This document shows, piece by piece, positions 27,866-36,105 of a stretch of DNA of 64,000 bases (positions within the stretch are counted from its first letter, which is position 1; every line of letters starts with the position of its first letter). Under the pieces are notes generated by a model. That model saw nothing but the letters and a program-made list of their open reading frames with translations, ran no database searches and was not told where the DNA came from. The DNA comes from Kordiimonas lipolytica (GTDB lineage Bacteria > Pseudomonadota > Alphaproteobacteria > Sphingomonadales > Kordiimonadaceae), in contig NZ_LRUB01000011.1 in the NCBI RefSeq assembly GCF_001550065.1, positions 269,141 to 333,140 on the forward strand, given 5' to 3'. The position numbers and the translations under genes are program-made.

Positions 27866-28471
27866 ATGAAACTCTTCGTCACAATTCTGATTGCGCTCGG
27901 ATTAGCCTCTGCGGCATGTGCAGACGGCCCAGCTCCAGGTAAGCCCGCGCCGGATTTCACTGGGCGGCTCACAAACGGGGAAACAGTGACTCTTTCTGAT
28001 CTGCGCGGTAAACCGGTTATGCTTGAATGGACCAACCATGATTGCCCCTATGTGCGCAAGCACTATGGCAGCGGCAATATGCAGCGGAGCCAGCGTGCCC
28101 TGACAGAAGACGGCGTGATTTGGATATCTATCATTTCTTCTGCCCCCGGCAAGCAGGGTTATGTCAGTGCGGCTGAGGCCGATCAACTGAGCCAGGCACG
28201 CGGTACATACAATGACATGCTGATTCTCGATCCATCTGGTGAAATTGGGCAGCTTTACAAGGCTAAAACTACACCGCAGATGTTTCTAATCGATGCAGAG
28301 GGCATCCTGCAATATATGGGCGCTATTGACGACAGGCCATCTGCAAGAACGTCCTCGCTTGATGGCGCGACCAACTATGCATTGCAGGCTTGGGAGCAGC
28401 TGAAAGCGGGAGATGACGTGTCCCCAAACTCAACACAGCCATATGGTTGTTCGGTTAAATATGGCGATTGA
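27866..28471 (+). CDS. Exported thioredoxin-fold redoxin (AhpC/TSA-like)
   Basis: 201 residues: signal peptide (LFVTILIALGLASAACA) and a peroxiredoxin/thioredoxin-like fold. The active motif is HDCPYVRKHYG, with one Cys where CxxC would stand, plus a distant C-terminal Cys (PYGCSVKYG) that could resolve it. TTPQMFLIDAEG holds the cis-Pro loop. The tight pairing with the DsbD-like gene suggests a periplasmic peroxide or disulfide reductase pair; this is inference. SD GGGAG before the ATG. Confidence 0.85.
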   Translation: MKLFVTILIALGLASAACADGPAPGKPAPDFTGRLTNGETVTLSDLRGKPVMLEWTNHDCPYVRKHYGSGNMQRSQRALTEDGVIWISIISSAPGKQGYVSAAEADQLSQARGTYNDMLILDPSGEIGQLYKAKTTPQMFLIDAEGILQYMGAIDDRPSARTSSLDGATNYALQAWEQLKAGDDVSPNSTQPYGCSVKYGD

Positions 28472-28659
28472 TACGCCCTGATAGGCTGGCTCCGTTCAGA
28501 ATTGTCCGGCTTTTTTATTAATTTTCAGGGCGATAGCGGAAATTAAAGGTGTGTTAAGCCTATTGATCAACACTGGCGGAACTGCAAAGATGGAAAAAAC
28601 GGGGGCGAAATGTTTTCGCGCCCGACAGGCTAGTTAACCACAGAAGGCAGGCACGCCCT

Positions 28660-29529
28660 ATGTTTCTTATCATCGGTCTAATCGTGGTCCTTGTGATGGT
28701 GTTTGGGGGCTTCGCTCTATCGGGCGGGAGCTTCGGCATTATCCTCAAGGCGTTGCCCTTCGAGTTGATGATCATTTTCGGTGGTGCAATCGGTGCCTAT
28801 ATCAGCGCCAACTCAACCGGTGTCATCAGTGGCTCCCTGAAGGGCATCGGCAAGGTGATGAAGGGGCCTCATTGGAAAGCCGAAGACTATCGTGATCTTT
28901 TATGCCTCTTGTTCCTTTTGTGCAAAACCATGCGAACAAAGGGCGTTGTGGCAATTGAAGCCCATATCGAAAACCCTGAAGAATCCAAAATCTTTCAGAA
29001 CTTCCCGCGAATCGTTGAAGACCACCATGTGGTTGAGTTCATCTGCGACTATATCCGCATGCTGACGATGAACTTTGATGATCCAATGCAAATGGAAGAC
29101 GCTATGACGGCGGACCTTGAAAAGCATCACGCCGAACTGCACGAGCCACAGCACGCACTGCAAACAATGGCAGATGGTCTGCCTGCGATCGGTATTGTTG
29201 CCGCTGTACTTGGTATTGTGAAAACCATGGGCGCCATTGCTGAGCCGGTTGAGGTTCTTGGCGGCATGGTTGGCGGCGCCCTTGTTGGTACATTCCTGGG
29301 GATTTTCCTATCTTACCTGATGGTGGCGCCAATTGCAGGCCGACTGGGTCAAATTCTCAACGAAGAAGGCCAGTTCATGAATCTGATCAAGATTGTGCTG
29401 GTGTCTCATCTGCAGGGTAACCCGCCGCAAATTTCAGTGGAAATTGGGCGTCGCAATGTTCCGAGCCAGCATATGCCAGGCTTTATCGAGCTTGAAGAAG
29501 CGATCGCAGAGTTGCCGCCTGACATATAA
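28660..29529 (+). CDS. motA: Flagellar stator protein MotA
   Basis: Proton-channel half of the flagellar stator; inner membrane, 289 residues, four helices. FLIIGLIVVLVMVFGGFALSGG at the N-terminus, a large cytoplasmic loop, and MADGLPAIGIVAAVLGIVKTMG (third helix) with GGALVGTFLGIFLSYLMVAPIA (fourth). The conserved loop charges and the Pro in GLPAIG are present. motB does not follow; a terminator and argC come next, so the partner must be elsewhere. Confidence 0.95.
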   Translation: MFLIIGLIVVLVMVFGGFALSGGSFGIILKALPFELMIIFGGAIGAYISANSTGVISGSLKGIGKVMKGPHWKAEDYRDLLCLLFLLCKTMRTKGVVAIEAHIENPEESKIFQNFPRIVEDHHVVEFICDYIRMLTMNFDDPMQMEDAMTADLEKHHAELHEPQHALQTMADGLPAIGIVAAVLGIVKTMGAIAEPVEVLGGMVGGALVGTFLGIFLSYLMVAPIAGRLGQILNEEGQFMNLIKIVLVSHLQGNPPQISVEIGRRNVPSQHMPGFIELEEAIAELPPDI

Positions 29530-29599
29530 GTTTAGGGCCACTTACGCAGGCAGGATAAAAATCTTCCTGTGTTGGCCATAGAAATTCAATGACTTATGG

Positions 29600-29633
29600 A
29601 ATGCCATGTCGCAAAATAGGACATGGCATTTTT
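29600..29633 (+). terminator. Terminator after motA
   Basis: Perfect 11-bp stem AATGCCATGTC (29600-29610) / GACATGGCATT (29620-29630) with a 9-base loop and a TTTTT run. It ends 29 bases before the argC ATG. Confidence 0.75.
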
Positions 29634-29662
29634 CTATCAAAATATCGAACAAAGGCTTCGCT

Positions 29663-30790
29663 ATGTCTGACACACGTAAATTCCGGGTCGGTATTCTAGG
29701 CGCCAGCGGGTACACAGGTGCTGATCTTGTGCGTCTGTTGTTGACGCATCCAAATGTTGAAATCGCATTGATGACAGCTGAGCGAAAAGCTGGAATGCCC
29801 ATCGGCGATGTCTTTCCGCACCTTGCCGGATATGACCTGCCTGACCTGATCGGTCTTGATGAAGTGGAATGGCCAGCAGTTGAGCTTGATGTGGTTTTCT
29901 GCGCCCTACCACACGCGACCAGTCAGGAGGTGATCAAAGGTCTCCTGCATGCGACGGGCCATAGTCTGCTGGACGAAATGGTGATTGAGACAACAGGTGA
30001 CTTGGCGGATACTATTCCCGGTGAAGTGAAGGTTGTTGACCTGTCCGCTGACTTCCGTTTGCGCGACACTTCAGTCTATGCACAGTGGTATGGACGCGAG
30101 CATACAGCACCGGACCTGCAGCCCAAAGCCATCTATGGCCTGCCTGAGATTAACCGCGAGGCTGTGCGTAAGGCCCACCTGGTGGCTTGTCCCGGCTGCT
30201 ACCCGACGGCAGCGTTGCTCGCGCTTATTCCGCTTTTGAAAAGCGGCCAAATCTCTGGCACGGATATCATTATTGATGCCAAGTCTGGCGTTTCCGGGGC
30301 AGGGCGTTCCCTCAAGGAAGGTAATCTGTTTGTCGAAGTCGCCGAAGCCATGCACCCATACGGCGTCGGGCACCACCGTCATATGCCGGAGATCGAGCAG
30401 GAACTGACGCTGGCAGCTGGCGAAGACGTGCGCATCAGCTTCACGCCACATCTTGTCCCCATGAACAGGGGCGAATTGGAAACCATCTATGTTCGCCTTA
30501 AGGATGGCGCGACAGCAAAAGACCTCAAGGACCAGTTGGCGTCAACATACGCTGATGAGCCGTTCGTATCCGTGCTTGCAGACGATACGGTGCCTGCAAC
30601 ACGCATGGTGCGCGGCTCGAACAGGTGTGTCCTTAATGTTTTTCACGACCGCATCCCAGGCCGGGCAATCGTGGTGTCAGCCATAGACAACCTGGTAAAA
30701 GGCTCATCGGGGCAGGCCATCCAGAATATGAACCTGATGCTGGGCCTGGATGAAACCACAGGCCTGATGCAAGCGCCAATGTTTCCATAG
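29663..30790 (+). CDS. argC: N-acetyl-gamma-glutamyl-phosphate reductase
   Basis: Third step of arginine synthesis (NADPH-dependent, cytoplasm). 375 residues from the ATG at 29663 (AAAGG upstream); starts upstream would overlap the terminator. N-terminal GILGASGYTGADLVRLL binds NADP; catalytic Cys in VACPGCYPTA; GVSGAGRSLKEGNLF, HRHMPEIEQEL and VPMNRGE are standard. An insert of about 20-25 residues (HATGHSLLDEMVIETTGDLA region) sits between PHATSQEVI and VVDLSADFRLRD, making it longer than most. Paired with a gamma carbonic anhydrase gene 10 bases on. Confidence 0.95.
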   Translation: MSDTRKFRVGILGASGYTGADLVRLLLTHPNVEIALMTAERKAGMPIGDVFPHLAGYDLPDLIGLDEVEWPAVELDVVFCALPHATSQEVIKGLLHATGHSLLDEMVIETTGDLADTIPGEVKVVDLSADFRLRDTSVYAQWYGREHTAPDLQPKAIYGLPEINREAVRKAHLVACPGCYPTAALLALIPLLKSGQISGTDIIIDAKSGVSGAGRSLKEGNLFVEVAEAMHPYGVGHHRHMPEIEQELTLAAGEDVRISFTPHLVPMNRGELETIYVRLKDGATAKDLKDQLASTYADEPFVSVLADDTVPATRMVRGSNRCVLNVFHDRIPGRAIVVSAIDNLVKGSSGQAIQNMNLMLGLDETTGLMQAPMFP

Positions 30791-30800
30791 GGCAATAGCG

Positions 30801-31394
30801 ATGGGAGACGCACTAGAGACGCCGCTATACCGCGACACTCATTTGAGTGGGCGCCTGACGCCTTTTAAAGGCAAGTGGCCCGTTCTTGGGGCTGGCAGCT
30901 TTGTTTTTCATGGCGCTCAAATCGTCGGCGACGTGGAGATCGGCGAGGGCGCAAGCATTTGGCACAACTGTGTCCTGCGAGGCGACGTAAACCAGATCCG
31001 CGTTGGTGCGCGCAGCAACATCCAGGACGGTACTGTAGTGCATGTCTCCACACGTACATACCCAACAACCATAGGCCGGGATGTTCTGGTGGCCCATAAG
31101 GCCATGCTGCATGGATGTACCCTTATGGATAATGCGTTTGTCGGCATGGGCGCCATTGTCATGGATAATGCCGTCATCGAAAGTGACGGCATGCTGGCAG
31201 CTGGCGCCATGCTGACACCCGGAAAGGTCGTGCGGTGCGGGGAACTTTGGGCGGGATCACCTGCCAAGTTCATGCGCAAGCTTACGGCGGCTGAAATTGC
31301 CAAAAACCGCAGCATGGCCGAGCATTATCGTCTTCTGGCCGTGCAGCATGAAAAGGATGCCGGCGGCGAACAAGCCGATCACCCCTATCCGTAA
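30801..31394 (+). CDS. Gamma carbonic anhydrase-like hexapeptide protein
   Basis: 197 residues of left-handed beta-helix (GASIWHNCVLRGDVNQIRVGARSNIQDGTVVHVSTR). Metal-binding His are in VVHVS and in LVAHKAMLHGCTL, all three present. A C-terminal helix (AAEIAKNRSMAEHYRLLAVQHEKD) packs in the family. Members may have CO2 hydration activity or be assembly/acyl-transfer proteins (PaaY/YrdA/CaiE group). Co-transcribed with argC by spacing. Confidence 0.9.
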   Translation: MGDALETPLYRDTHLSGRLTPFKGKWPVLGAGSFVFHGAQIVGDVEIGEGASIWHNCVLRGDVNQIRVGARSNIQDGTVVHVSTRTYPTTIGRDVLVAHKAMLHGCTLMDNAFVGMGAIVMDNAVIESDGMLAAGAMLTPGKVVRCGELWAGSPAKFMRKLTAAEIAKNRSMAEHYRLLAVQHEKDAGGEQADHPYP

Positions 31395-31499
31395 AGAAAA
31401 ATTCACTCCACAGCCATTGAAATGGGGCTTGGTTTGCATTAGCTAAGCCATGCAACTCTTTATGTTTTAACGTAATTCTTACCAAAGAGGTATCTCCCC

Positions 31500-32123
31500 A
31501 TGAGCTTTGAACTTCCCGCACTGCCATATGCACAGGACGCCCTTGAGCCGCATATTTCGGCTGAGACCCTTGGTTTCCACCATGGCAAACACCACAATGC
31601 CTATGTCACAAACTTGAACAACCTGGTGGCGGGCACCGAATTTGAAGGTAAGAGCCTCGAAGACATCATGGTGGCAACGGCAGGCGATGCGTCTAAAGCT
31701 GGCATTTTCAACAATGCAGCCCAAATCTGGAACCATACTTTCTATTGGCATTCCATGGCGCCAAACGGTGGCGGCAAACCTGAAGGTGCACTTGCTGACA
31801 AGATCGATGCTGACTTCGGTAGCTTCGATGCCTTTGTTGACGCTTTCAAGACCGCTGGCGCTACCCAGTTCGGGTCAGGCTGGGCGTGGCTTGTTCTTGA
31901 TAAAGACGGCAGCCTGAAGGTTGTTAAAACGCTGAACGCTGAATGCCCGCTGACAGACGGCCAAACGCCATTGCTGACCATGGATGTCTGGGAACATGCT
32001 TACTATCTGGACTTCCAGAACCGTCGCCCAGATTATATCGCAACCTTCCTTTCAAGCCTTGTGAACTGGTCCTTTGCAGCTGAGAACCTCGTGGCTGCGC
32101 AAGCGAAGAAGGCGGCTGAATAG
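31500..32123 (+). CDS. sodB: Superoxide dismutase (Fe type)
   Basis: Converts superoxide to peroxide and oxygen. 207 residues: [18 protein letters not shown], metal ligands in [20 protein letters not shown] and [11 protein letters not shown]. The residues [14 protein letters not shown] and GSGWAWLV fit the iron rather than the manganese type. SD GAGG before the ATG. Single gene ended by a strong terminator. Confidence 0.97.
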   Translation: MSFELPALPYAQDALEPHISAETLGFHHGKHHNAYVTNLNNLVAGTEFEGKSLEDIMVATAGDASKAGIFNNAAQIWNHTFYWHSMAPNGGGKPEGALADKIDADFGSFDAFVDAFKTAGATQFGSGWAWLVLDKDGSLKVVKTLNAECPLTDGQTPLLTMDVWEHAYYLDFQNRRPDYIATFLSSLVNWSFAAENLVAAQAKKAAE

Positions 32124-32150
32124 GCGAATAACCTACAGCGATAAACAAAA

Positions 32151-32176
32151 AAAAGGGCCGGTATTCCGGCCCTTTT
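32151..32176 (+). terminator. Terminator after sodB
   Basis: Perfect 11-bp stem AAAAGGGCCGG / CCGGCCCTTTT with loop TATT. Its A- and T-arms make it usable in both directions for sodB and the convergent gene. Confidence 0.85.
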
Positions 32177-32200
32177 CTGTAACTGATTGGTGCGGATGAC

Positions 32201-32788
32201 TTACCAACCTGCGCCACCATTTTGGCCACTAACCATGCAATAAAGCATCGGGATAGACAGCAGAGTGTTCGTGCGGCTGAAAAGCATCGCCTTACGGGCT
32301 GCGGCTGGTTTGGCGTCAGCATCGGCTTCGACAATGCCTAGCGCAATCTTCTGGTTTGGCCAGATCACGAACCAGACGTTGAACCACATGATGATCGCCA
32401 TCCACATGCCAATACCGATAGACCGTGCGCCTTCGGCCAATGTCAGGGCATCAACGATATAGCCGTTCTCAGACGCCAGCCAAAGGCCACTAAGCAGTGT
32501 GAACATGGCCCCCCAACGGAACCACCAAAGAGCTTTCGGCGCAATATGCTTGCCAATGGCTGGTTTCTGCTCGTCCGGAATTGACGGCATCGTCGGTATT
32601 TGAACGAAGTTGAAATACCAAAGCAGGCCGATCCACATAACACCTGCGAGCACGTGGATATAGCGTGCGAAGAAGGCCGGGTCAAAGTCAACGCCGGCAA
32701 ATCCTTTAGTCATTACAGCAATAACGATGATCAGAAGCACAAAGCCCGCGATCACTGTATTTTGCAGAGATTCGAGAATCTTTCCCAT
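32201..32788 (-). CDS. PuuD-like membrane protein (urate oxidase N-terminal domain)
   Basis: 195 residues, about five membrane segments. FFARYIHVLAGVMWIGLLWYFNFVQIP, ALWWFRWGAMFTLLSGLWL and MWMAIIMWFNVWFVIWPNQKIALG match the membrane domain of the urate hydroxylase PuuD. The cytochrome c domain found at the C-terminus of full PuuD is absent, and no purine genes are near, so urate oxidation is doubtful. His in ARYIHVLAG may bind haem. Single gene. Confidence 0.8.
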   Translation of the reverse strand: MGKILESLQNTVIAGFVLLIIVIAVMTKGFAGVDFDPAFFARYIHVLAGVMWIGLLWYFNFVQIPTMPSIPDEQKPAIGKHIAPKALWWFRWGAMFTLLSGLWLASENGYIVDALTLAEGARSIGIGMWMAIIMWFNVWFVIWPNQKIALGIVEADADAKPAAARKAMLFSRTNTLLSIPMLYCMVSGQNGGAGW

Positions 32789-32952
32789 TTCCTAGCTCCC
32801 CTTTTTCTCGAGCAATTTAAAAGTCGTCCCGGCTAAATCCTACCGTTTGAGTATAGGTTTAACAAGAAAACAATAGTGTGCCCGGCCAAGGGCGTAGGCG
32901 CCGCCGTCAACAATACGGGCAAATTCTGTTGCAAATGCCGGACACTGGGGCC

Positions 32953-33813
32953 ATGGTGCGCGCCATGAAAAACCAGCTGCAAAACATCGACTATTGCCGG
33001 CAACAGGCGCGGGAACATGATCCCGAACGATATTATATCAGCTTGCTGGCGTCCGCGAACAAACGTCCCGGTATCTGGGCCCTGATTGCCTTCAATCAGG
33101 AGGTCAGCAAGACCCGAGCCGTCGTAAGCGAAGCCATGCTTGGCGAAATCCGGCTGCAGTGGTGGCGGGAAGCACTGGAAGGTATTGCTGCAGGCACGCC
33201 GCGCGCGCATCCAGTCGTTGAGGCCCTGGCGCATGAAATCCATGACTTTTTGGCGATCAGGCGTCATCTGGATGCCATCATCGATACCTGGTCTGATGAT
33301 TTTGGCGGCGAACAGGTGACCCTTGCCAGTATCCGGAAGCACGCAGACGGCACGGGTGGAGTGCTTAATGCAGCTATGCTGCTCATCCTGAATGCGGATG
33401 CAGGCGCTAGCCAACTTGATCTGGCACAAGCCGCGGGCAGGGCCTGGAGCCTGATGGGGACAGTTCGGGCATTGCCACATGAACTCGCAACCCCTTCAAG
33501 TGATTGGCAGAGCTTGCTGAGCGATGCTGCTGGCAGGCCAGCCCAACAGGCAGAGAATATGGTCAGTGCAGTCCTGCCCACGGTTCGAAAACTGTTGGCG
33601 TCATTGGAGAGTGATATCGCGAACCTGCGTGACGCGCTGCCCGATGCCCGTCGGGACGCAGCGCTCCGGACTGTTCTTGGGCTGGTTCCGCTGACTGAAT
33701 TGGAGCTAAGGGCGGCCAAGCGGGTAGGGGACGATTTGATGTCATTGGATGAACGCCTTCCCGGAAACGCCAGGAAGCTTTTGGCGCTTATGAAATACCA
33801 GTTCTGGGGTTAA
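32953..33813 (+). CDS. Squalene/phytoene synthase-fold protein (NDUFAF6-like)
   Basis: 286 residues from the ATG at 32953 (GGGG close upstream); ATG 32965 is an alternative. Family pattern: YISLLASANKRPGIWALIAFNQEVSKTRAVVSEAMLGEIRLQWWREALEGI and later TVRALPHE. The first Asp-rich motif (DDxxD) needed for prenyl diphosphate ionisation is replaced by FNQEVSKTR, as in the NDUFAF6 complex I assembly group. So I expect an assembly or scaffolding role, not carotenoid or squalene synthesis. No isoprenoid genes lie nearby. Confidence 0.8.
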   Translation: MVRAMKNQLQNIDYCRQQAREHDPERYYISLLASANKRPGIWALIAFNQEVSKTRAVVSEAMLGEIRLQWWREALEGIAAGTPRAHPVVEALAHEIHDFLAIRRHLDAIIDTWSDDFGGEQVTLASIRKHADGTGGVLNAAMLLILNADAGASQLDLAQAAGRAWSLMGTVRALPHELATPSSDWQSLLSDAAGRPAQQAENMVSAVLPTVRKLLASLESDIANLRDALPDARRDAALRTVLGLVPLTELELRAAKRVGDDLMSLDERLPGNARKLLALMKYQFWG

Positions 33814-33865
33814 GTACCGATTAGACGGATACCTGCGCTAAATTGACCCTGATTTATCGGATGCA

Positions 33866-33894
33866 CTAAAAGCCCGCAAAATCAATTGCAGGCT
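33866..33894 (-). terminator. Terminator of the small-protein gene
   Basis: On the - strand: AGCCTGCAA, loop TTGATT, TTGCGGGCT (one T-G pair), then TTTTAG. It lies 39 bases after the small gene's stop and faces away from the phytoene-synthase-like gene. Confidence 0.6.
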
Positions 33895-33933
33895 CATTAC
33901 CATTTTCAATAGAAGTCCGGCGTTCTGCCTAAA

Positions 33934-34116
33934 CTACGCTTGTATGTCTACCTTTTCGCCAACGCCAGCGCCAGTATCGGAAGGTTCAATTTCTTTCCGT
34001 TCAATTTCGGAATCTTCCGCACTTTTGCGTTCGGTGGCAGCAGACTCAAGCGCCCCAGACCGACCTTGCCCCGCAATCGCGGCAGCGTTGGTATTGGCTG
34101 TTCCTTGAATGTCCAT
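33934..34116 (-). CDS. Small hydrophilic protein, unknown function
   Basis: 60 residues, MDIQGTANTNAAAIAGQG...GVGEKVDIQA, rich in Ala, Glu and Ser, without membrane segment or cysteine, probably disordered. GGAG sits 8 bases before the ATG, a 17-spaced promoter lies upstream and a terminator downstream, all on the - strand, which is why I accept so short a gene. A competing - frame (33948-34130) starts within the same region but fits the ribosome site less well. Its ends (MDIQG at the start, VDIQA at the stop) echo each other. Confidence 0.5.
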   Translation of the reverse strand: MDIQGTANTNAAAIAGQGRSGALESAATERKSAEDSEIERKEIEPSDTGAGVGEKVDIQA

Positions 34117-34173
34117 TTTTTCTGCTCCAACTACGCGTGAATACCCATGACACGCGCTTTCTCAGCGATTAAG

Positions 34174-34202
34174 ACTATACATGAAATGATGCCGGACAGC
34201 AA
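34174..34202 (-). promoter_or_regulatory. Promoter of the small-protein gene
   Basis: On the - strand: TTGCTG (34197-34202), 17-base spacer, TATAGT (34174-34179), 57 bases before the ATG. Confidence 0.45.
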
Positions 34203-34279
34203 ATATTCGACGATTCAGTGCTTTTTAAAGGCATAGGGTCTGCTATTTTCGGTCACGCAAGGCCAAAACCGGGGGCAAA

Positions 34280-35137
34280 ATGTCTAAAATTTTATCCAAC
34301 CGAATCAAATTTATACCTTTATTGCTTCTGGCGGCTTGTGCCGCATCAGGCCCAGAAAAAAGAGTGAACCACGGCGAAGGGCCTGTGTCCGCACGGGCGC
34401 GCAACACCTTAGCAAGCGAAAACCCGGCAGGGCTTGTTACTGTTGCAGAAGGGTTTGAGCGCGCAGGCAATCTTGAAGGTGCTTACAATCTCTTCACTCA
34501 AGCGGCAGCGGCTGACCCGAATTTGATGTCGGCTAACCTTGGTATCTCTAGGGTCTTGGCAAAAACCGGCCGCTTAAATCAGGCACAGGCTATTCTGGAT
34601 GACCTTGCACGTCGCTATCCTAGCACCACTGAACTGAAGCTAACCCAAGTTGATGTGGCCATCATGCGGGCTGACTACAGCCTCGCCGATAAAACGCTAT
34701 CCGAGGTGGTGACGACAGAAACCAATGACCTGACGCAATTGATCCTTGCCGGCCAGCTAGCACAAGTTACTGGGAACGCGCGACGCGCCAGACTGCTGTT
34801 GGATCGTGCGCTGGCCTTGGCGCCCAGCCATCCGGCAGCAATCCGCAACATGGCGCTTTCATTCGCACTGGAAGGCGAGTTTGAAACGGCTGTCGCACTT
34901 TTGCAGAAAACCATGGATACGCCCGGCGGTGTGTCTTCTGGCAAACGCTCGCTTGCCTTTGTTTACGCTCTATCGGGCCAAAAAAAAGCAGCAACGGTCA
35001 TTGCCGGCGGCGCGACGGATCAATCCGGCTTCGAGACCATGCGTATCGCTTTCGATCTATTGCCACGTCTTACAAAGCAAGAGCAGGCAGCCCTTTTGAT
35101 GTTTGACCATCTGCCTCGCGATATCATGCAGCGATAA
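34280..35137 (+). CDS. TPR lipoprotein (TadD-like)
   Basis: 285 residues: lipobox LLAAC with Cys20, so outer- or inner-membrane anchored, then about five TPR units (AGNLEGAYNLFTQAAAADPNLMSANLGISRVLAKTGRLNQAQAILDDL pattern). This layout resembles the TadD pilotin-like proteins of Flp pilus systems, but no tad genes are present here, so I keep it as a general scaffold lipoprotein. GGGGG lies about 8 bases before the ATG. Confidence 0.8.
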   Translation: MSKILSNRIKFIPLLLLAACAASGPEKRVNHGEGPVSARARNTLASENPAGLVTVAEGFERAGNLEGAYNLFTQAAAADPNLMSANLGISRVLAKTGRLNQAQAILDDLARRYPSTTELKLTQVDVAIMRADYSLADKTLSEVVTTETNDLTQLILAGQLAQVTGNARRARLLLDRALALAPSHPAAIRNMALSFALEGEFETAVALLQKTMDTPGGVSSGKRSLAFVYALSGQKKAATVIAGGATDQSGFETMRIAFDLLPRLTKQEQAALLMFDHLPRDIMQR

Positions 35138-35242
35138 CATCCATCCCTCGAGACAAAATGTACCCTTGAATGAACCGGTCGAGGCGTCTATGGAAGCTTT
35201 GCCGAAGGCCCGGCGGAAGCATTCAATAGTGAAGGAAACGCA

Positions 35243-35548
35243 GTGAAACAGTGCAAGACAATGGCTGAAGTGCGAGAAGAGATCGACCGGGTCGACCGTT
35301 TGATCGTGCCGCTCCTCCTGGAACGCCTGCAGTATATTGCACAAGCTGGTCATATCAAACCCAATCGGAGCGCTGTTCGCGATAACTGGCGTGTTGAGGA
35401 CGTGGTCTCTAAAGCCAAATCAGTGGCAGAGCAGCAGTCCGGTAACCAATCCTACATCGAGGATATCTATCGCCATTTGATCGAATGGAGCATCAATCAC
35501 GAATTTGGCGTCTGGGATATGGCCCACCAGGATGTAAGTGAAGGTTGA
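35243..35548 (+). CDS. Chorismate mutase (AroQ type)
   Basis: Chorismate to prephenate, first step toward Phe and Tyr. 101 residues, all helical, stand-alone: REEIDRVDRLIVPLLLERLQYIAQAGHIKPNRSAVRDNWRVEDVV holds the conserved Arg, Lys and Asp positions, and HLIEWSINHE the second helix. No signal peptide, so cytoplasmic. GTG start with GAAGGAAA upstream. Convergent with the TraR-like gene, 5 bases apart. Confidence 0.85.
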   Translation: MKQCKTMAEVREEIDRVDRLIVPLLLERLQYIAQAGHIKPNRSAVRDNWRVEDVVSKAKSVAEQQSGNQSYIEDIYRHLIEWSINHEFGVWDMAHQDVSEG

Positions 35549-35553
35549 GGCCG

Positions 35554-35895
35554 CTATTTAGTGCAGCTAGTGCACGTACTGACGGTAGGGTCGAGCTCCA
35601 ACCGTTTTTCCGGAATTTCATCGCCACAAACCAGGCAATATCCATATTCGTCTTCGTTCAGGCGGGCCAGAGCCGCTTCTATGCGTAGCAGGGTGGCCTG
35701 ACGACGTTCCGCAATGGCATTATTCATGGCCTGGCTTTGCAAGGCATCCATGCGCGACAGGCGGCCTACGCGCGACTGGTCAAGCTCAACGGCCTGACGA
35801 CCTTCAAGAGCATCCTGATTGAGAGATTCGAGGTCCTGACGCAAATGGTTGAGCTTGTTGCGCCAATAAGAGGATTTTTTTTCGCTTCTGATCAT
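35554..35895 (-). CDS. DksA/TraR-family zinc-finger protein
   Basis: 113 residues: N-terminal coiled coil (about 1-80) and C-terminal four-Cys zinc finger, CLVCGDEIPEKRLELDPTVSTCTSC. Shorter than DksA and closer to TraR/YbiI-type factors that bind the RNA polymerase secondary channel. The tip of the coiled coil lacks an obvious DxxDxA motif (it reads MNNAIAERRQ), so DksA-like activity is uncertain. Confidence 0.82.
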   Translation of the reverse strand: MIRSEKKSSYWRNKLNHLRQDLESLNQDALEGRQAVELDQSRVGRLSRMDALQSQAMNNAIAERRQATLLRIEAALARLNEDEYGYCLVCGDEIPEKRLELDPTVSTCTSCTK

Positions 35896-36069
35896 GAAAA
35901 ATACAATAGGCAGAAGATGAATATTGTTTCTAGTTCAAATTGAGGATTGTTATTTTCTGGCAGCCGTAAGGTTGTATTTTGCTTCATTTTTTTCGAGTTC
36001 AGTCAACCTGCCCATTTGGTCAGGAATAAATCCCCGCCAAGCTATTGAATGATCGATGAAATATTTGTC

Positions 36070-36099
36070 TTGGAAAAGGCCGAAAGCCTACTGTATTAT
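36070..36099 (+). promoter_or_regulatory. Promoter of a candidate small RNA
   Basis: TTGGAA (36070-36075), 18-base spacer, TATTAT (36094-36099). The predicted start, 7 bases on, is the G at 36106 where a stem begins. Confidence 0.45.
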
Positions 36100-36105
36100 A
36101 TATCT

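Noticed and set aside
28528..28560. Possible sigma-28 flagellar promoter for motA (TAAAG ... CCTATTGA)
   Set aside because: The -10 half matches GCCGATAA poorly, and the spacing is not exact.
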